Positions 15,972 to 23,479 of a DNA stretch of 34,645 nucleotides are shown here, piece by piece (positions within the stretch are counted from its first letter, which is position 1; each line of letters begins with the position of its first letter). Source of the stretch: an uncultured Pseudomonadota bacterium (GTDB lineage Bacteria > Pseudomonadota > Gammaproteobacteria > Steroidobacterales > Steroidobacteraceae); NCBI GenBank assembly GCA_903858165.1, contig CAIOHZ010000253.1:1-34645 (forward strand). The letters run 5' to 3'. Below the pieces are notes generated by a model that ran no database searches, was not told the origin of the DNA, and was given only the letters and a program-made list of their open reading frames with translations. The translations under genes were made by a program, and so were the position numbers.

Positions 15972-15993
15972 GGCCCCGTTTCCTGGTAGGTGG

Positions 15994-16419
15994 CTATTTC
16001 AGCTTCACGACCGGCAGGTTGTCCGCCCGCCAGGCAGCCAAGCCACCGCGCAGGTTTTTGACCTGGCTAAAGCCGAGCCGCTGGAGGTGACGCGCTGCCG
16101 TACCGGAGGCGAGCCCCGTGTCGCAGTAAACCACTATGGGTTTGTCCTTCCACTTTTCAAGTTGTTTGGCGCCATCGGCAATGGCGGCGCCGGGGAAGTT
16201 GCGGGCCGACCCGAGGTGCCCGCCGGCATAAGCGTCGGCGTTGCGGACGTCCACGAGCAGCGCGCCGCGATTGGCCAGCAGCACCGCTTCCTGCGGGCTG
16301 ACGGCCGCGAAGGACTGGGCCGCCATGCGGAATTCCACCACCAGCAGCACCACGAGGGCGACCACAACGGCGGCCGACAGGTAGGCGTGGGCGTAAAGGT
16401 GCTCGAGCAGGGCATTCAT
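15994..16419 (-). CDS. yibN: Membrane-anchored rhodanese-like protein (YibN type)
   Basis: 141-aa protein with one N-terminal membrane helix (about residues 12-32) and a single rhodanese domain. The active-site loop YCDTGLAS has the sulfur-carrying cysteine, preceded by LVDVRNADAYAGGHL. It probably handles persulfide sulfur at the inner membrane; the substrate is unknown. ATG 16419 is chosen because the membrane helix follows closely. A TATACT (complement of 16476-16481) upstream would also fit a start at ATG 16464, adding 15 residues. First gene of the run with grxC, secB and gpsA, divergent from envC. Confidence 0.88.
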   Translation of the reverse strand: MNALLEHLYAHAYLSAAVVVALVVLLVVEFRMAAQSFAAVSPQEAVLLANRGALLVDVRNADAYAGGHLGSARNFPGAAIADGAKQLEKWKDKPIVVYCDTGLASGTAARHLQRLGFSQVKNLRGGLAAWRADNLPVVKLK

Positions 16420-16509
16420 TGGGTGGATCCGTGGGCGTGGGCCCGCCGGCGGCGGACCGTTCATCAAGCGGCGGCAGTATATCAGCCGGGGGTTGGGTAG
16501 ACTTGCGCC

Positions 16510-17754
16510 GTGCTTGCTATTCGCAACCTGCCTGCTGCCATGCCCCTGCTCTGCGGTCTGCGCAAGGCGGCTGGCGTTGCGTGGCCGCCGCGGTGGTGGT
16601 TGCTGCTGTGGTTAGTCCTCTTGGGCGCTGGCTTCGCCCCGGCTGCCATGGCCCAGCTGGCGCCCCCGCCCTCCGCCGAGGTCGAACAGGACCTCGCCCG
16701 GGTACGCGACCGTATCCGCGAAGTGGCGAAGGCCTTCGAACAGGATGTGGAGGCGCGTGACCAGGCGGTGCAGGCGCTGCGTAGCGCCGAGCAAGAGGTG
16801 GCTGGCGCCCGTTCCCGTCTCGACGGTGTACGTTCGAAACTGGCGGCTGCCGAGCGACGGCAGGCCCAGTTGGCGGCTGAAAAGCGCCGTGAGAAGAATG
16901 CCTTGGATGCTCAGCGCGCCGCCCTGGCCGGGCAACTGCGCGCCGCCTATTCCACGGGGCGCGCCGAGTCCGCGCGGTTGCTGCTGCAGTCCGACGACCC
17001 CGGTGCTTTGCCGCGTCTGCTGGCCTGGTACGGCTACTTCGGGCGTGCGCGCGCCGAGAAGATTAGCGAGATTCGCGTGGCTCTCGAGCGCATCGATGCG
17101 CTGGACACGGCCCTGGCCGCGCAACAGCTAGAACTCCGTGCGCTGGTGGCGGAGCGTGCGGGCGAAGTAGGGTCGCTAGAAGAAGCGCGCCGTTCGCGTG
17201 ACCTTTTGGTAGCCGAGGCGCGCGCCCAGGTGGCCAGCCGGGACGCCGAATTGAAGCGCCTGCGGCGCCAGGAAGCTCGCGTCAGCCGGCTCGTCCAGCG
17301 GTTGCAACAAGCGGTGGTCGACAAGCCGTTTCGGGCTCCCGCGGGTGGGCGGGCGTTTGCGGCGCTGCGCGGCCAGCTCCCTTGGCCGGTGTCGGGCACG
17401 CTGGTGGCCCGTTTCGGGCAGGCGAGGGCGGCCGGCCTCAAGTGGGCCGGACATCTCATTGCAGCGCCCGAGGGCACGCCGGTTCGCGCGCCCTATGCCG
17501 GGCGCGTGCTCTATGCGGACTGGCTGCAGGGGTTGGGGAATCTGCTCATCCTCGACCATGGCGGCGGCTGGATCACGCTTTACGCGCACAACGCCGCGTT
17601 GCTGAAAGCCGTGGGTGACCCCGTCGCGGCCGGCGATTCCATCGCCCAAGTCGGCGATACCGGGGGTGAAGGGCGGGCGGCCTTGTACTTCGAGATTCGT
17701 CAGGGAAGCGGGCGGGCGAGCAAGCCGGTGAATCCGTCCCAATTTCTGCGCTAG
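16510..17754 (+). CDS. envC: Murein hydrolase activator EnvC
   Basis: 414-aa periplasmic protein that activates the septal amidases AmiA/AmiB at division under FtsEX control. It has a signal peptide (hydrophobic WWLLLWLVLLGAGF, probable cleavage after AMA), a long coiled coil rich in A, R, E and Q (residues ~55-270), and a C-terminal LytM domain. The LytM zinc site is degenerate, as in real EnvC: the HxxxD motif reads HLIAA and the final HxH reads LYF. It is therefore an activator, not a hydrolase. GTG 16510 lies six bases after TAGACT; ATG 16540 is the alternative start. In E. coli gpmM sits between yibN and envC; here it is missing. Confidence 0.93.
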   Translation: MLAIRNLPAAMPLLCGLRKAAGVAWPPRWWLLLWLVLLGAGFAPAAMAQLAPPPSAEVEQDLARVRDRIREVAKAFEQDVEARDQAVQALRSAEQEVAGARSRLDGVRSKLAAAERRQAQLAAEKRREKNALDAQRAALAGQLRAAYSTGRAESARLLLQSDDPGALPRLLAWYGYFGRARAEKISEIRVALERIDALDTALAAQQLELRALVAERAGEVGSLEEARRSRDLLVAEARAQVASRDAELKRLRRQEARVSRLVQRLQQAVVDKPFRAPAGGRAFAALRGQLPWPVSGTLVARFGQARAAGLKWAGHLIAAPEGTPVRAPYAGRVLYADWLQGLGNLLILDHGGGWITLYAHNAALLKAVGDPVAAGDSIAQVGDTGGEGRAALYFEIRQGSGRASKPVNPSQFLR

Positions 17755-17922
17755 CCGCACCGCGTTCGCGGGTTGCCAACTGCGTCACACTGACGCGAAA
17801 ACCTCCTGCCGGGCTGTCGAACCGGTCACGGATGCGATTCGGGTTTTTCCTTAAAGTCCGCCTGAACTCTTGTACCGGTGCTGTTCCGGTGATGAGAAGT
17901 ACACAGACGGGCCCCTCAAGCA

Positions 17923-20256
17923 ATGGAAGACACCTCCCCTCCCTCACCGTTGACGGTGACGGCCATCCCGACTCCGGAAGCTTTGCTGGCCTTGGCCAGT
18001 GCGCCCTTCGATGTGCATGCGCAATTGTTGAAGATGTTGCTGCCGCGAGCACGCCACGTCTGTATCTATTCGCCCGACTTGCGTCCGCTCTACCAAGGTG
18101 AGGGTATGGAGCCGCAGGAAATGCGCGCTGCGGCCCAGTCGGTGCTCAGTGGCCCATTAGGTAATGCTTTCAGTTTCGATGGCGCGGCTGAACCTGCCAA
18201 CGACGCCATGATTTATACCTTCTGCTTGCGTGGTGAAGAAGCACGACCGCTCGCCGTGGTCGGATTTTTCGTGCCCGGAACCCGTGAGGCGCGACCCTTT
18301 TCCTTAGTGCTGAGCCTGGTACGCCCGGCGCTGGAAGTGCTGCAGCGCGAATTGCTGCTGCGGGATGCCATTCAGCGCGTGGGGCTTGCTACCCGCGGTA
18401 CCGGCGAGGCGGATACGCTCGTCGATCTTTCGGCCCTCGAAGGGCAGGTGGACGACCCGGCCGGGTTGCTCGAGGCGGCCTTGAAACCGCTAGAAGCGAC
18501 CATCGGTGCGCTGGTGGTGCCCGACAAGGGCCTGGCCATCCTGCGTACCCAACGTTCGCCAAACGGCGCGGATACGCCGGGGGCTCCCGAAGCGCCGCGA
18601 CTGGTTAGCGCGCTGCATCGCCATCTCCTCAACTACGCCCGCATGAATCAGCAACCGCTGGTGGGCTCCACCCGCAAGGATGACCCGGGGGGTTCGCACC
18701 GCGTGGTGAGCGTGCCTATCCGCCGCCGCGGGCAGCGTGTGGTCGGTTTTGTCGCTTTCTTTGCACCGCCCAGCGCGCCGGCCTTCGGGGTGCGCGCCTT
18801 GCGTATTGCCGAATGGGTAGCGCGTCGCATCTGCGATCTGCTCGATCAGCGCTACGACGCGAATACCGGTCTGCCGATGCGGGTCGAGTTCGAGCGCCAG
18901 GCCGAACTGGCCTGTAGTAATTATGGTTTGCACCAGTTGTTGTTCCTCGACGTCGATGGCCTGCAGGACATCAACGAGCGCTATGGTCTGCCGGTCGGCG
19001 ATGAGGTCCTGTTGCGAGTAGCGGAGGTAGTGCGTCGCCACTTGCCGCGCGGCGCCGTGGCGGGGCGCCTAGATGGTGGCCGCCTGGTGGTTTGCTTGCC
19101 GCTCACCACCTTGGAAGTTGCTACTTCTGTGGCTGAAGAACTCAGCAAAGCCATTGTGGAACTGACTTACCGTCGTGGCGAAGGGCAGGTTGTGGTGAAC
19201 GCCGGTATTGGTATTGCCAACCTCGCCACGCGCGACACGGATAGTGGGTGGCATGACGCGCTGGCACGTGCCTTGGCGTTTGCGGAGGCGGCTTGCCGCC
19301 AGGCCAAGCAGCCGGGTCGGGGGCGTGTGCAATGTTGGACCGAAGTGGCTGTTCCCCTGGGGCGTACCCAAGACGTACTCGAGGCGCCACTGCTGGAACG
19401 GTTGATGCGTGCTATCACGATGGAGGCGCCTACACTCATGGCGCAGCCCATGTTGCCCTTGCAAGGCTATGGGGAGCCACGCTTTGAATTGCTGCTGCGC
19501 TTGCCGGCGGATGGCGGCGACCTGCTTTCGCCAGACCGCTGGATGCCATTGGCAGCCGAGGCTGGGCTGCTGCCCGCCATCGACCGCTGGGTAGTACGCA
19601 ACGTCATTGAGGCCTTGTCTTCGCAGACGGAAGTCGTGGGTCGGCGTCTGGCCCGTTTCGCCGTCAACCTTTCCGCGAACACGCTGGGTAGTACGACGGC
19701 TGCTGCGGCTTTCTTGGCGGAACTCGGCGAACGATTGGTCAGCACCGGCCTGCCCCCCGATGTACTGGTGTTCGATATTCCTGCGGCAGCCATGCAACCA
19801 ACGGCACCGCAATGGCCCGCCGTTATTGACGCCGTCCAGCAACTGCGCGCGCTGGGCTGTGGCGTGGCACTGGACGAGTTCGACTTGGACGTGGCGGAAG
19901 CCCTTGCGGATCTTTCCCTACCGCTCACCGAGGTGAAGCTCAACGGCGCGGACTTGCGTGCAATGCTCGAAGATTCGGCTGCGGACACCGCGGTCCGTGG
20001 CATGTTGCAGTGGTGCGCTTCGCGCGGACTAGACACGGTGGCGAAGTCGGTGGAGACCGCAGCGCTGCGGCTGCGCTCTCAGGAGTTGGGCTGTGTCTAC
20101 GGCCAAGGCTATGAAGTGGGTCGCGCGGTGCCGTTTCGGCAAGTGCTGGAGGACTTGGCCATGTACGAATTGGTGCCACCCGTCCCCGCGGCTGCGACCA
20201 CGTTGGTGTTGCCTGCCCTTGCTCCATTGCCGACCGAATCCACGGTCAGCGAGTAA
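17923..20256 (+). CDS. GGDEF-EAL protein, degenerate in both domains; probable c-di-GMP receptor
   Basis: 777-aa cytosolic protein with no membrane segments seen. Residues ~1-300 look like one or two GAF-type sensory folds. The GGDEF site reads DGGRL (384-388), so it cannot be a cyclase. In the EAL half the signature is ELL (E522 kept), the N of NLSAN is kept, but LEITES has become FDIPAA, DDFG is DEFD, KID is KLN and AEGVE is AKSVE. Several metal ligands are thus lost and phosphodiesterase activity is unlikely. QGY remains. Such proteins (FimX and LapD are the models) bind c-di-GMP and relay it through protein contacts. The gene is alone after envC (168 bp) and before a strong terminator. 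The ATG at 17923 has only a weak ribosome site. Confidence 0.88.
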   Translation: MEDTSPPSPLTVTAIPTPEALLALASAPFDVHAQLLKMLLPRARHVCIYSPDLRPLYQGEGMEPQEMRAAAQSVLSGPLGNAFSFDGAAEPANDAMIYTFCLRGEEARPLAVVGFFVPGTREARPFSLVLSLVRPALEVLQRELLLRDAIQRVGLATRGTGEADTLVDLSALEGQVDDPAGLLEAALKPLEATIGALVVPDKGLAILRTQRSPNGADTPGAPEAPRLVSALHRHLLNYARMNQQPLVGSTRKDDPGGSHRVVSVPIRRRGQRVVGFVAFFAPPSAPAFGVRALRIAEWVARRICDLLDQRYDANTGLPMRVEFERQAELACSNYGLHQLLFLDVDGLQDINERYGLPVGDEVLLRVAEVVRRHLPRGAVAGRLDGGRLVVCLPLTTLEVATSVAEELSKAIVELTYRRGEGQVVVNAGIGIANLATRDTDSGWHDALARALAFAEAACRQAKQPGRGRVQCWTEVAVPLGRTQDVLEAPLLERLMRAITMEAPTLMAQPMLPLQGYGEPRFELLLRLPADGGDLLSPDRWMPLAAEAGLLPAIDRWVVRNVIEALSSQTEVVGRRLARFAVNLSANTLGSTTAAAAFLAELGERLVSTGLPPDVLVFDIPAAAMQPTAPQWPAVIDAVQQLRALGCGVALDEFDLDVAEALADLSLPLTEVKLNGADLRAMLEDSAADTAVRGMLQWCASRGLDTVAKSVETAALRLRSQELGCVYGQGYEVGRAVPFRQVLEDLAMYELVPPVPAAATTLVLPALAPLPTESTVSE

Positions 20257-20264
20257 CTGGTGGC

Positions 20265-20297
20265 AATCCGCCGCGTGCATGGCGGCGGATTTTGTTT
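20265..20297 (+). terminator. Rho-independent terminator after the GGDEF-EAL gene
   Basis: A perfect 10-bp stem AATCCGCCGC / GCGGCGGATT with a 7-nt loop (20275-20281) is followed by TTTTGTTTA. It lies 8 bp after the stop codon of the upstream gene. Confidence 0.85.
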
Positions 20298-20309
20298 ACG
20301 CTGTCGACT

Positions 20310-20747
20310 ATGACAGTGCCGAACCTGCGCGGCTACGCCGCCTTTGCCGAAATGCCAGTACAGCCGGCCGAGCTGTGGCGCTGGCTCACGGAACCGACCT
20401 TGCTGCTGCGTTGGTACGCGGTAGCGGTGCAGTTCGATTTGCGTCAAGGAGGCCGCTTGGTGGCGCGGTTTCCCGACGGTGTCAGCGCCCACGCCCGCGT
20501 GGTGCAGCAGGACCCGTTGCGGCGCCTCTCTTTTGCCATGGATCCCGCGCCTGACTGGCCCGGCGCAGCCGTGATCAGCGAAGACTGGATCATTGACGCC
20601 AGGCCCGGCAAGGTCATGCTGCGTATCCTGTGTGAGGGAGTGCCCGTGACGCCCGCTTGGGCCCCTTGGCTGCGTCGGCAGCAGTCCCGTTGGGCAGTAT
20701 CGCTTGCCCAGTTGAAGCAGTCGGTTGGACCTGCAAAGGCACAGTGA
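20310..20747 (+). CDS. SRPBCC (AHSA1-like) domain protein
   Basis: 145-aa single-domain protein of the START/SRPBCC superfamily, which forms a helix-grip cavity for hydrophobic ligands. Signs are the N-terminal MPVQPAELWRWLTEPTLLLRWY (helix with WLT and W-Y), the strand LRQGGRLVARF, and the C-terminal long helix after APWLRRQQSRWAVSLAQL. Ligand unknown. ATG 20310 is preferred over the earlier in-frame TTG; there is no Shine-Dalgarno but a TACGCT seven bases before it. The stop overlaps the start of the next gene (TGATG), so the three-gene set 20310-22446 is probably translated together. Confidence 0.72.
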   Translation: MTVPNLRGYAAFAEMPVQPAELWRWLTEPTLLLRWYAVAVQFDLRQGGRLVARFPDGVSAHARVVQQDPLRRLSFAMDPAPDWPGAAVISEDWIIDARPGKVMLRILCEGVPVTPAWAPWLRRQQSRWAVSLAQLKQSVGPAKAQ

Positions 20748-22066
20748 TGCGGGGTATCGCTTTATTCTTGTCGGGCTGCCTGTGCTGGTCGGCAGCCTTT
20801 GCCGCTGCGCCGCCGATGGCGCTGGTGGGTGGCACAGTCTGGACCGGTGATGGCGCGGCCATTCTCAACGGGGTGGTGGTCATCGAGGGCGACACCATTC
20901 TGGCGGTCGGCCCGATGGCCTCGACGCCGGTGCCCGAAGGAGCCCAAATCATCAGTACGGAAGGCATGACCGTCCTGCCGGGCTTGGTGGACCTGGCGGT
21001 CCAGTCTTGGCGGTTAGGGCACGGCAATCCCGCGAAGGCCGACCCCATCCTGCGCCCCTTGGCAGCTCGGGTCGTCATGCCCTGGACGCTGGGTGTGCAG
21101 CTAGCCGCCGGGGTGACCACCGTGCGCGAAGTGGGCTCGCCGGCAGCCACGGCCCTTGAGTTGCGACGACGGGTGGCGGAAAAGCGCGTCCCCGGTCCGC
21201 GTCTCGTGGTGGCCGCCCCAGTATTGGAGCGGCAGGGATATCCCGAGCCCGATGCCACCGGGCGACGAACCGTGCAGTCCGTGGCGGCAGCGACTGCCGC
21301 CATGAGGCAGTGGTTGGACGATGGTGTGGATGCTTTCGTGGTGGCGGCTCCCGAGGAGTGGGCGCCCGAGGAACTGCAGGCGCTGGTGGTGCTTGCGCAT
21401 GCGGCGGGACGTCCGGTGTGGGCCGAGCTGCGTTGGGGCTCCGGGGTCGCTCCAGCCCTGGCAGCCGGCATGGATGGCCTGCTGGGTTTGGGGCTCGACA
21501 CCGCACCCGATTGGCCCCCGGAAGCGCTGGCAGCCGTGCAAGCACGGACCGCCGCGGGGCAAACCGTCTGGTGGGCGCCGCAACTGGCGCCGTTGGCCAC
21601 TTGGCAGCGCTGGTCGGTAGATGCCGAACCGCTAGACTCGCCAGCGGTATTCCAGGCTTTACCAACACTGCTCGCCCAGGATTTACGCGCTTCCTGGACG
21701 CCTTATTCGTTATTGGCGCCACCGCCTTACGCGCAGTTGCGGAGCCAATCTGCCGGCGCCCGGGTCCGGGCCTTGCGCGCGGCAGGTGCGCGTGTGGTGA
21801 CAGGCAGTGCAGCGGGACAGCCGGCATTGCCGCCAGCGCTGGCGCTGCACGAGGAAATCTTTGCGTTGGTGAGCGAGGCTGGCCTGACTTCCGCAGAAGC
21901 GCTGCGTGCCGCCACGGTGGACGCCGCTGCAGCAGTCGGTCGTCAGGGTGTTCTGGTTCCGGGGGCCGCTGCCGATATCATTGCGGTGCGCGGCCCAGTG
22001 CTGGAGGATATTGGCTTGTTGCGGGAAGTGGCGCTGGTATTTGCTGCTGGCAGGAGAATGAAGTGA
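20747..22066 (+). CDS. Exported amidohydrolase-fold protein lacking metal ligands (probable pseudoenzyme)
   Basis: 439-aa protein with a signal peptide (hydrophobic IALFLSGCLCW, cleavage near AFA). It has the beta-sandwich plus TIM-barrel layout of imidazolonepropionase-like amidohydrolases: ALVGGTVWTGDG, EGMTVLPGLVDL, AAGVTTVREVGS, then the C-terminal EALRAATVDAAAAVG and LVPGAAADIIAV. The normal metal-binding HxH after PGLVD is AVQ (84-86). The barrel histidines are also missing (AELRWGSG, LLGLG), and the late Asp is replaced (VTGSAAG). With all ligands gone, hydrolysis is unlikely; a binding or structural role is the best guess. Both ends overlap neighbours by one to four bases. Confidence 0.82.
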   Translation: MRGIALFLSGCLCWSAAFAAAPPMALVGGTVWTGDGAAILNGVVVIEGDTILAVGPMASTPVPEGAQIISTEGMTVLPGLVDLAVQSWRLGHGNPAKADPILRPLAARVVMPWTLGVQLAAGVTTVREVGSPAATALELRRRVAEKRVPGPRLVVAAPVLERQGYPEPDATGRRTVQSVAAATAAMRQWLDDGVDAFVVAAPEEWAPEELQALVVLAHAAGRPVWAELRWGSGVAPALAAGMDGLLGLGLDTAPDWPPEALAAVQARTAAGQTVWWAPQLAPLATWQRWSVDAEPLDSPAVFQALPTLLAQDLRASWTPYSLLAPPPYAQLRSQSAGARVRALRAAGARVVTGSAAGQPALPPALALHEEIFALVSEAGLTSAEALRAATVDAAAAVGRQGVLVPGAAADIIAVRGPVLEDIGLLREVALVFAAGRRMK

Positions 22067-22446
22067 CGGCGTTCGTGTTGCGCGCGGTATTTGCCGCGCT
22101 GGGGTTGTGGCTGGCTACCGCATGGGTGGATGGCATTAGTGTTGATACGCCAGCCACGCTGCTGATGGCCGGCTTGTTGCTGGGTGTGGTGAATGCCACG
22201 GTGCGCCCGCTACTCATGTTGTTGACGCTCCCTTTGGCGGTCGTCACGCTGGGCTTCTTCTTGTTGGTCATCAACGCCTGGATGGTGGGGCTGGTGGCGT
22301 GGATGCTGGACGGCATGACCGTCGCTGGTTTTTGGCCGGCGCTCTGGGCCTCGTTAATCATCGGCATCGCTGGTGCCGTAGGTAATGCCATGTTCGGGCA
22401 GCCCGGCGGCGTGAAAGTGCACGTGGAGCGCCGACCGCGCGACTAA
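22063..22446 (+). CDS. YvlD/phage holin family 4-type small membrane protein
   Basis: 127-aa protein with four hydrophobic helices. LGVVNATVRPLLMLLTLPL and the following LGFFLLVINAWM stretch are the hallmark of the YvlD family (Pfam phage_holin_4_2). Despite the Pfam name these are chromosomal proteins of unknown function. The start is a GTG at 22063 overlapping the amidohydrolase stop (GTGA), with AGGAGA just before it. The tail is short and basic. Confidence 0.8.
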   Translation: MTAFVLRAVFAALGLWLATAWVDGISVDTPATLLMAGLLLGVVNATVRPLLMLLTLPLAVVTLGFFLLVINAWMVGLVAWMLDGMTVAGFWPALWASLIIGIAGAVGNAMFGQPGGVKVHVERRPRD

Positions 22447-22456
22447 GCGCTGGCGG

Positions 22457-23419
22457 CTATTCGCCGCTGGAGACGGTTTTCTTTCGGCCGTTGCCGTTGC
22501 CGTTGCTGTGGCCTTGGCCATTCCCCGGCAAATTGATGACCGCCACGCTGGCCAGCACGATGATGCCGCCCACCCATTGCATGGCGGTGAGTTCTTCACC
22601 CAACAACCACCAGCCCACCAGCGTTGCTACCAGCGGGTTCACGTAGGCGTAGGTGCCCAGTTTCGCTGGTGAGACGCGCGGCAGCAGATAGGTGAATGCC
22701 GTATAGCCAATGCAAGAACTGAACAGCGTCAAAAAGATAAGCGCCACCACGGTGTTGGTGGACCAGTGAACCGGTAGCGCTTCGCCGGCCATGAAACTCA
22801 TCGGGATGAGCATGAGGCCGCCCGACCCCAGCTGCAGCGCGTTGAACATGAGCGGTTCCGTGGTGGGTGGGTAGCGCCGGAAATACGCGGTACCGATACC
22901 CCAAGCAACGCAGGCGGCCAGTACCACCAACATCCACAGCAACGGCGATTCGTGCCCGTCGCCGCGCGGCAGCAACAGCAGTGCCACACCACCAAAGCCC
23001 AGCGCGATGCTGCCCCAGGCGCGTTTACCGAGCGCTGTGCCCGTACCGCCGATGCTGCCAAAGATGACGATAAAGAACGCCGAACTGGCGTTCAGGAGTG
23101 CCTGTTCGTTGCTGGCGATATGGCGGGCGGCGACGACATTGAGCATGGTGCTCAGCACCACGGTCATGACTGCCATGAAGAGAATATGTCGCCATTCGCG
23201 CCGCGATTCCGGCAGGGAATAGCCCAGCCAGCTGGCAATGCCGAACAAGATGCCACCGGCCAAGGTGCCGCGAATGGCCACAGCCAGCATGGCGGGCACT
23301 TCGGCCACCATCACTTTGGTGGCCACGAAACTGGAACCCCAGATGAGGTAGACAGCCGCGAAGGCGGCCATCAGCCGTAGCGGGTCTCCGGGGGAAAGAC
23401 GAGAAGTGGGGGCGCGCAC
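22457..23419 (-). CDS. EamA/DMT-family permease
   Basis: About 320-aa inner-membrane exporter of the drug/metabolite transporter superfamily, with two EamA repeats of five helices. AVYLIWGSSFVATKV opens the first, ASSAFFIVIFG is the end-of-repeat pattern, and LLGEELTAMQWVGGIIVLASVAVI ends the second. Substrate unknown. The C-terminal tail is a hydrophilic GNGQGHSNGNGNG stretch. The frame opens at 23479 with TTG, but the GTG at 23419 is preferred: a TATACT box lies six bases upstream with no Shine-Dalgarno. ATG 23371, just before the first helix, is the alternative. Converges with the YvlD-type gene across 10 bp. Confidence 0.88.
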   Translation of the reverse strand: MRAPTSRLSPGDPLRLMAAFAAVYLIWGSSFVATKVMVAEVPAMLAVAIRGTLAGGILFGIASWLGYSLPESRREWRHILFMAVMTVVLSTMLNVVAARHIASNEQALLNASSAFFIVIFGSIGGTGTALGKRAWGSIALGFGGVALLLLPRGDGHESPLLWMLVVLAACVAWGIGTAYFRRYPPTTEPLMFNALQLGSGGLMLIPMSFMAGEALPVHWSTNTVVALIFLTLFSSCIGYTAFTYLLPRVSPAKLGTYAYVNPLVATLVGWWLLGEELTAMQWVGGIIVLASVAVINLPGNGQGHSNGNGNGRKKTVSSGE

Positions 23420-23431
23420 GGCGGGAGTATA

Positions 23432-23456
23432 GCCATGGCGCACCCCGCGCCATGGC
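23432..23456. repeat. Perfect inverted repeat GCCATGGCGC-N5-GCGCCATGGC upstream of the EamA gene
   Basis: 10-bp arms with a 5-bp centre sit directly behind the TATACT box of the EamA gene (complement of 23426-23431), in the -35/spacer zone. This position suits an operator. As RNA it is a strong hairpin without a U-tract. Confidence 0.6.
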
Positions 23457-23465
23457 AAGCAATTC

Positions 23466-23479
23466 TTGCCGCGCGGCAA
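23466..23479. repeat. 14-bp perfect palindrome just after the OPT transporter stop
   Basis: TTGCCGCGCGGCAA directly abuts the TAG of the leftward transporter gene, with AGAATTGC following on that strand. It may take part in transcript ending, but there is no U-tract. Confidence 0.45.

Noticed and set aside
16510-17754. EnvC as a decayed M23 peptidase
   Set aside because: Loss of the zinc ligands is a normal property of EnvC, which activates amidases and does not cut peptidoglycan itself.
17846-17890. TTAAAGTCCGCC upstream of the degenerate GGDEF-EAL gene, resembling a flagellar sigma-28 promoter
   Set aside because: The -35-like TAAAG is good, but the sequence at the required spacing (TGTACCGG) does not match GCCGATAA.
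20614-21600. Open frame of 328 codons opposite the SRPBCC/amidohydrolase genes
   Set aside because: Low-complexity Ser/Ala/Pro/Thr composition, no family features, antisense to overlapping coupled genes.
22063-22446. YvlD-type gene as a phage holin remnant
   Set aside because: The family name is misleading; there are no phage genes nearby and the gene is coupled to chromosomal neighbours.
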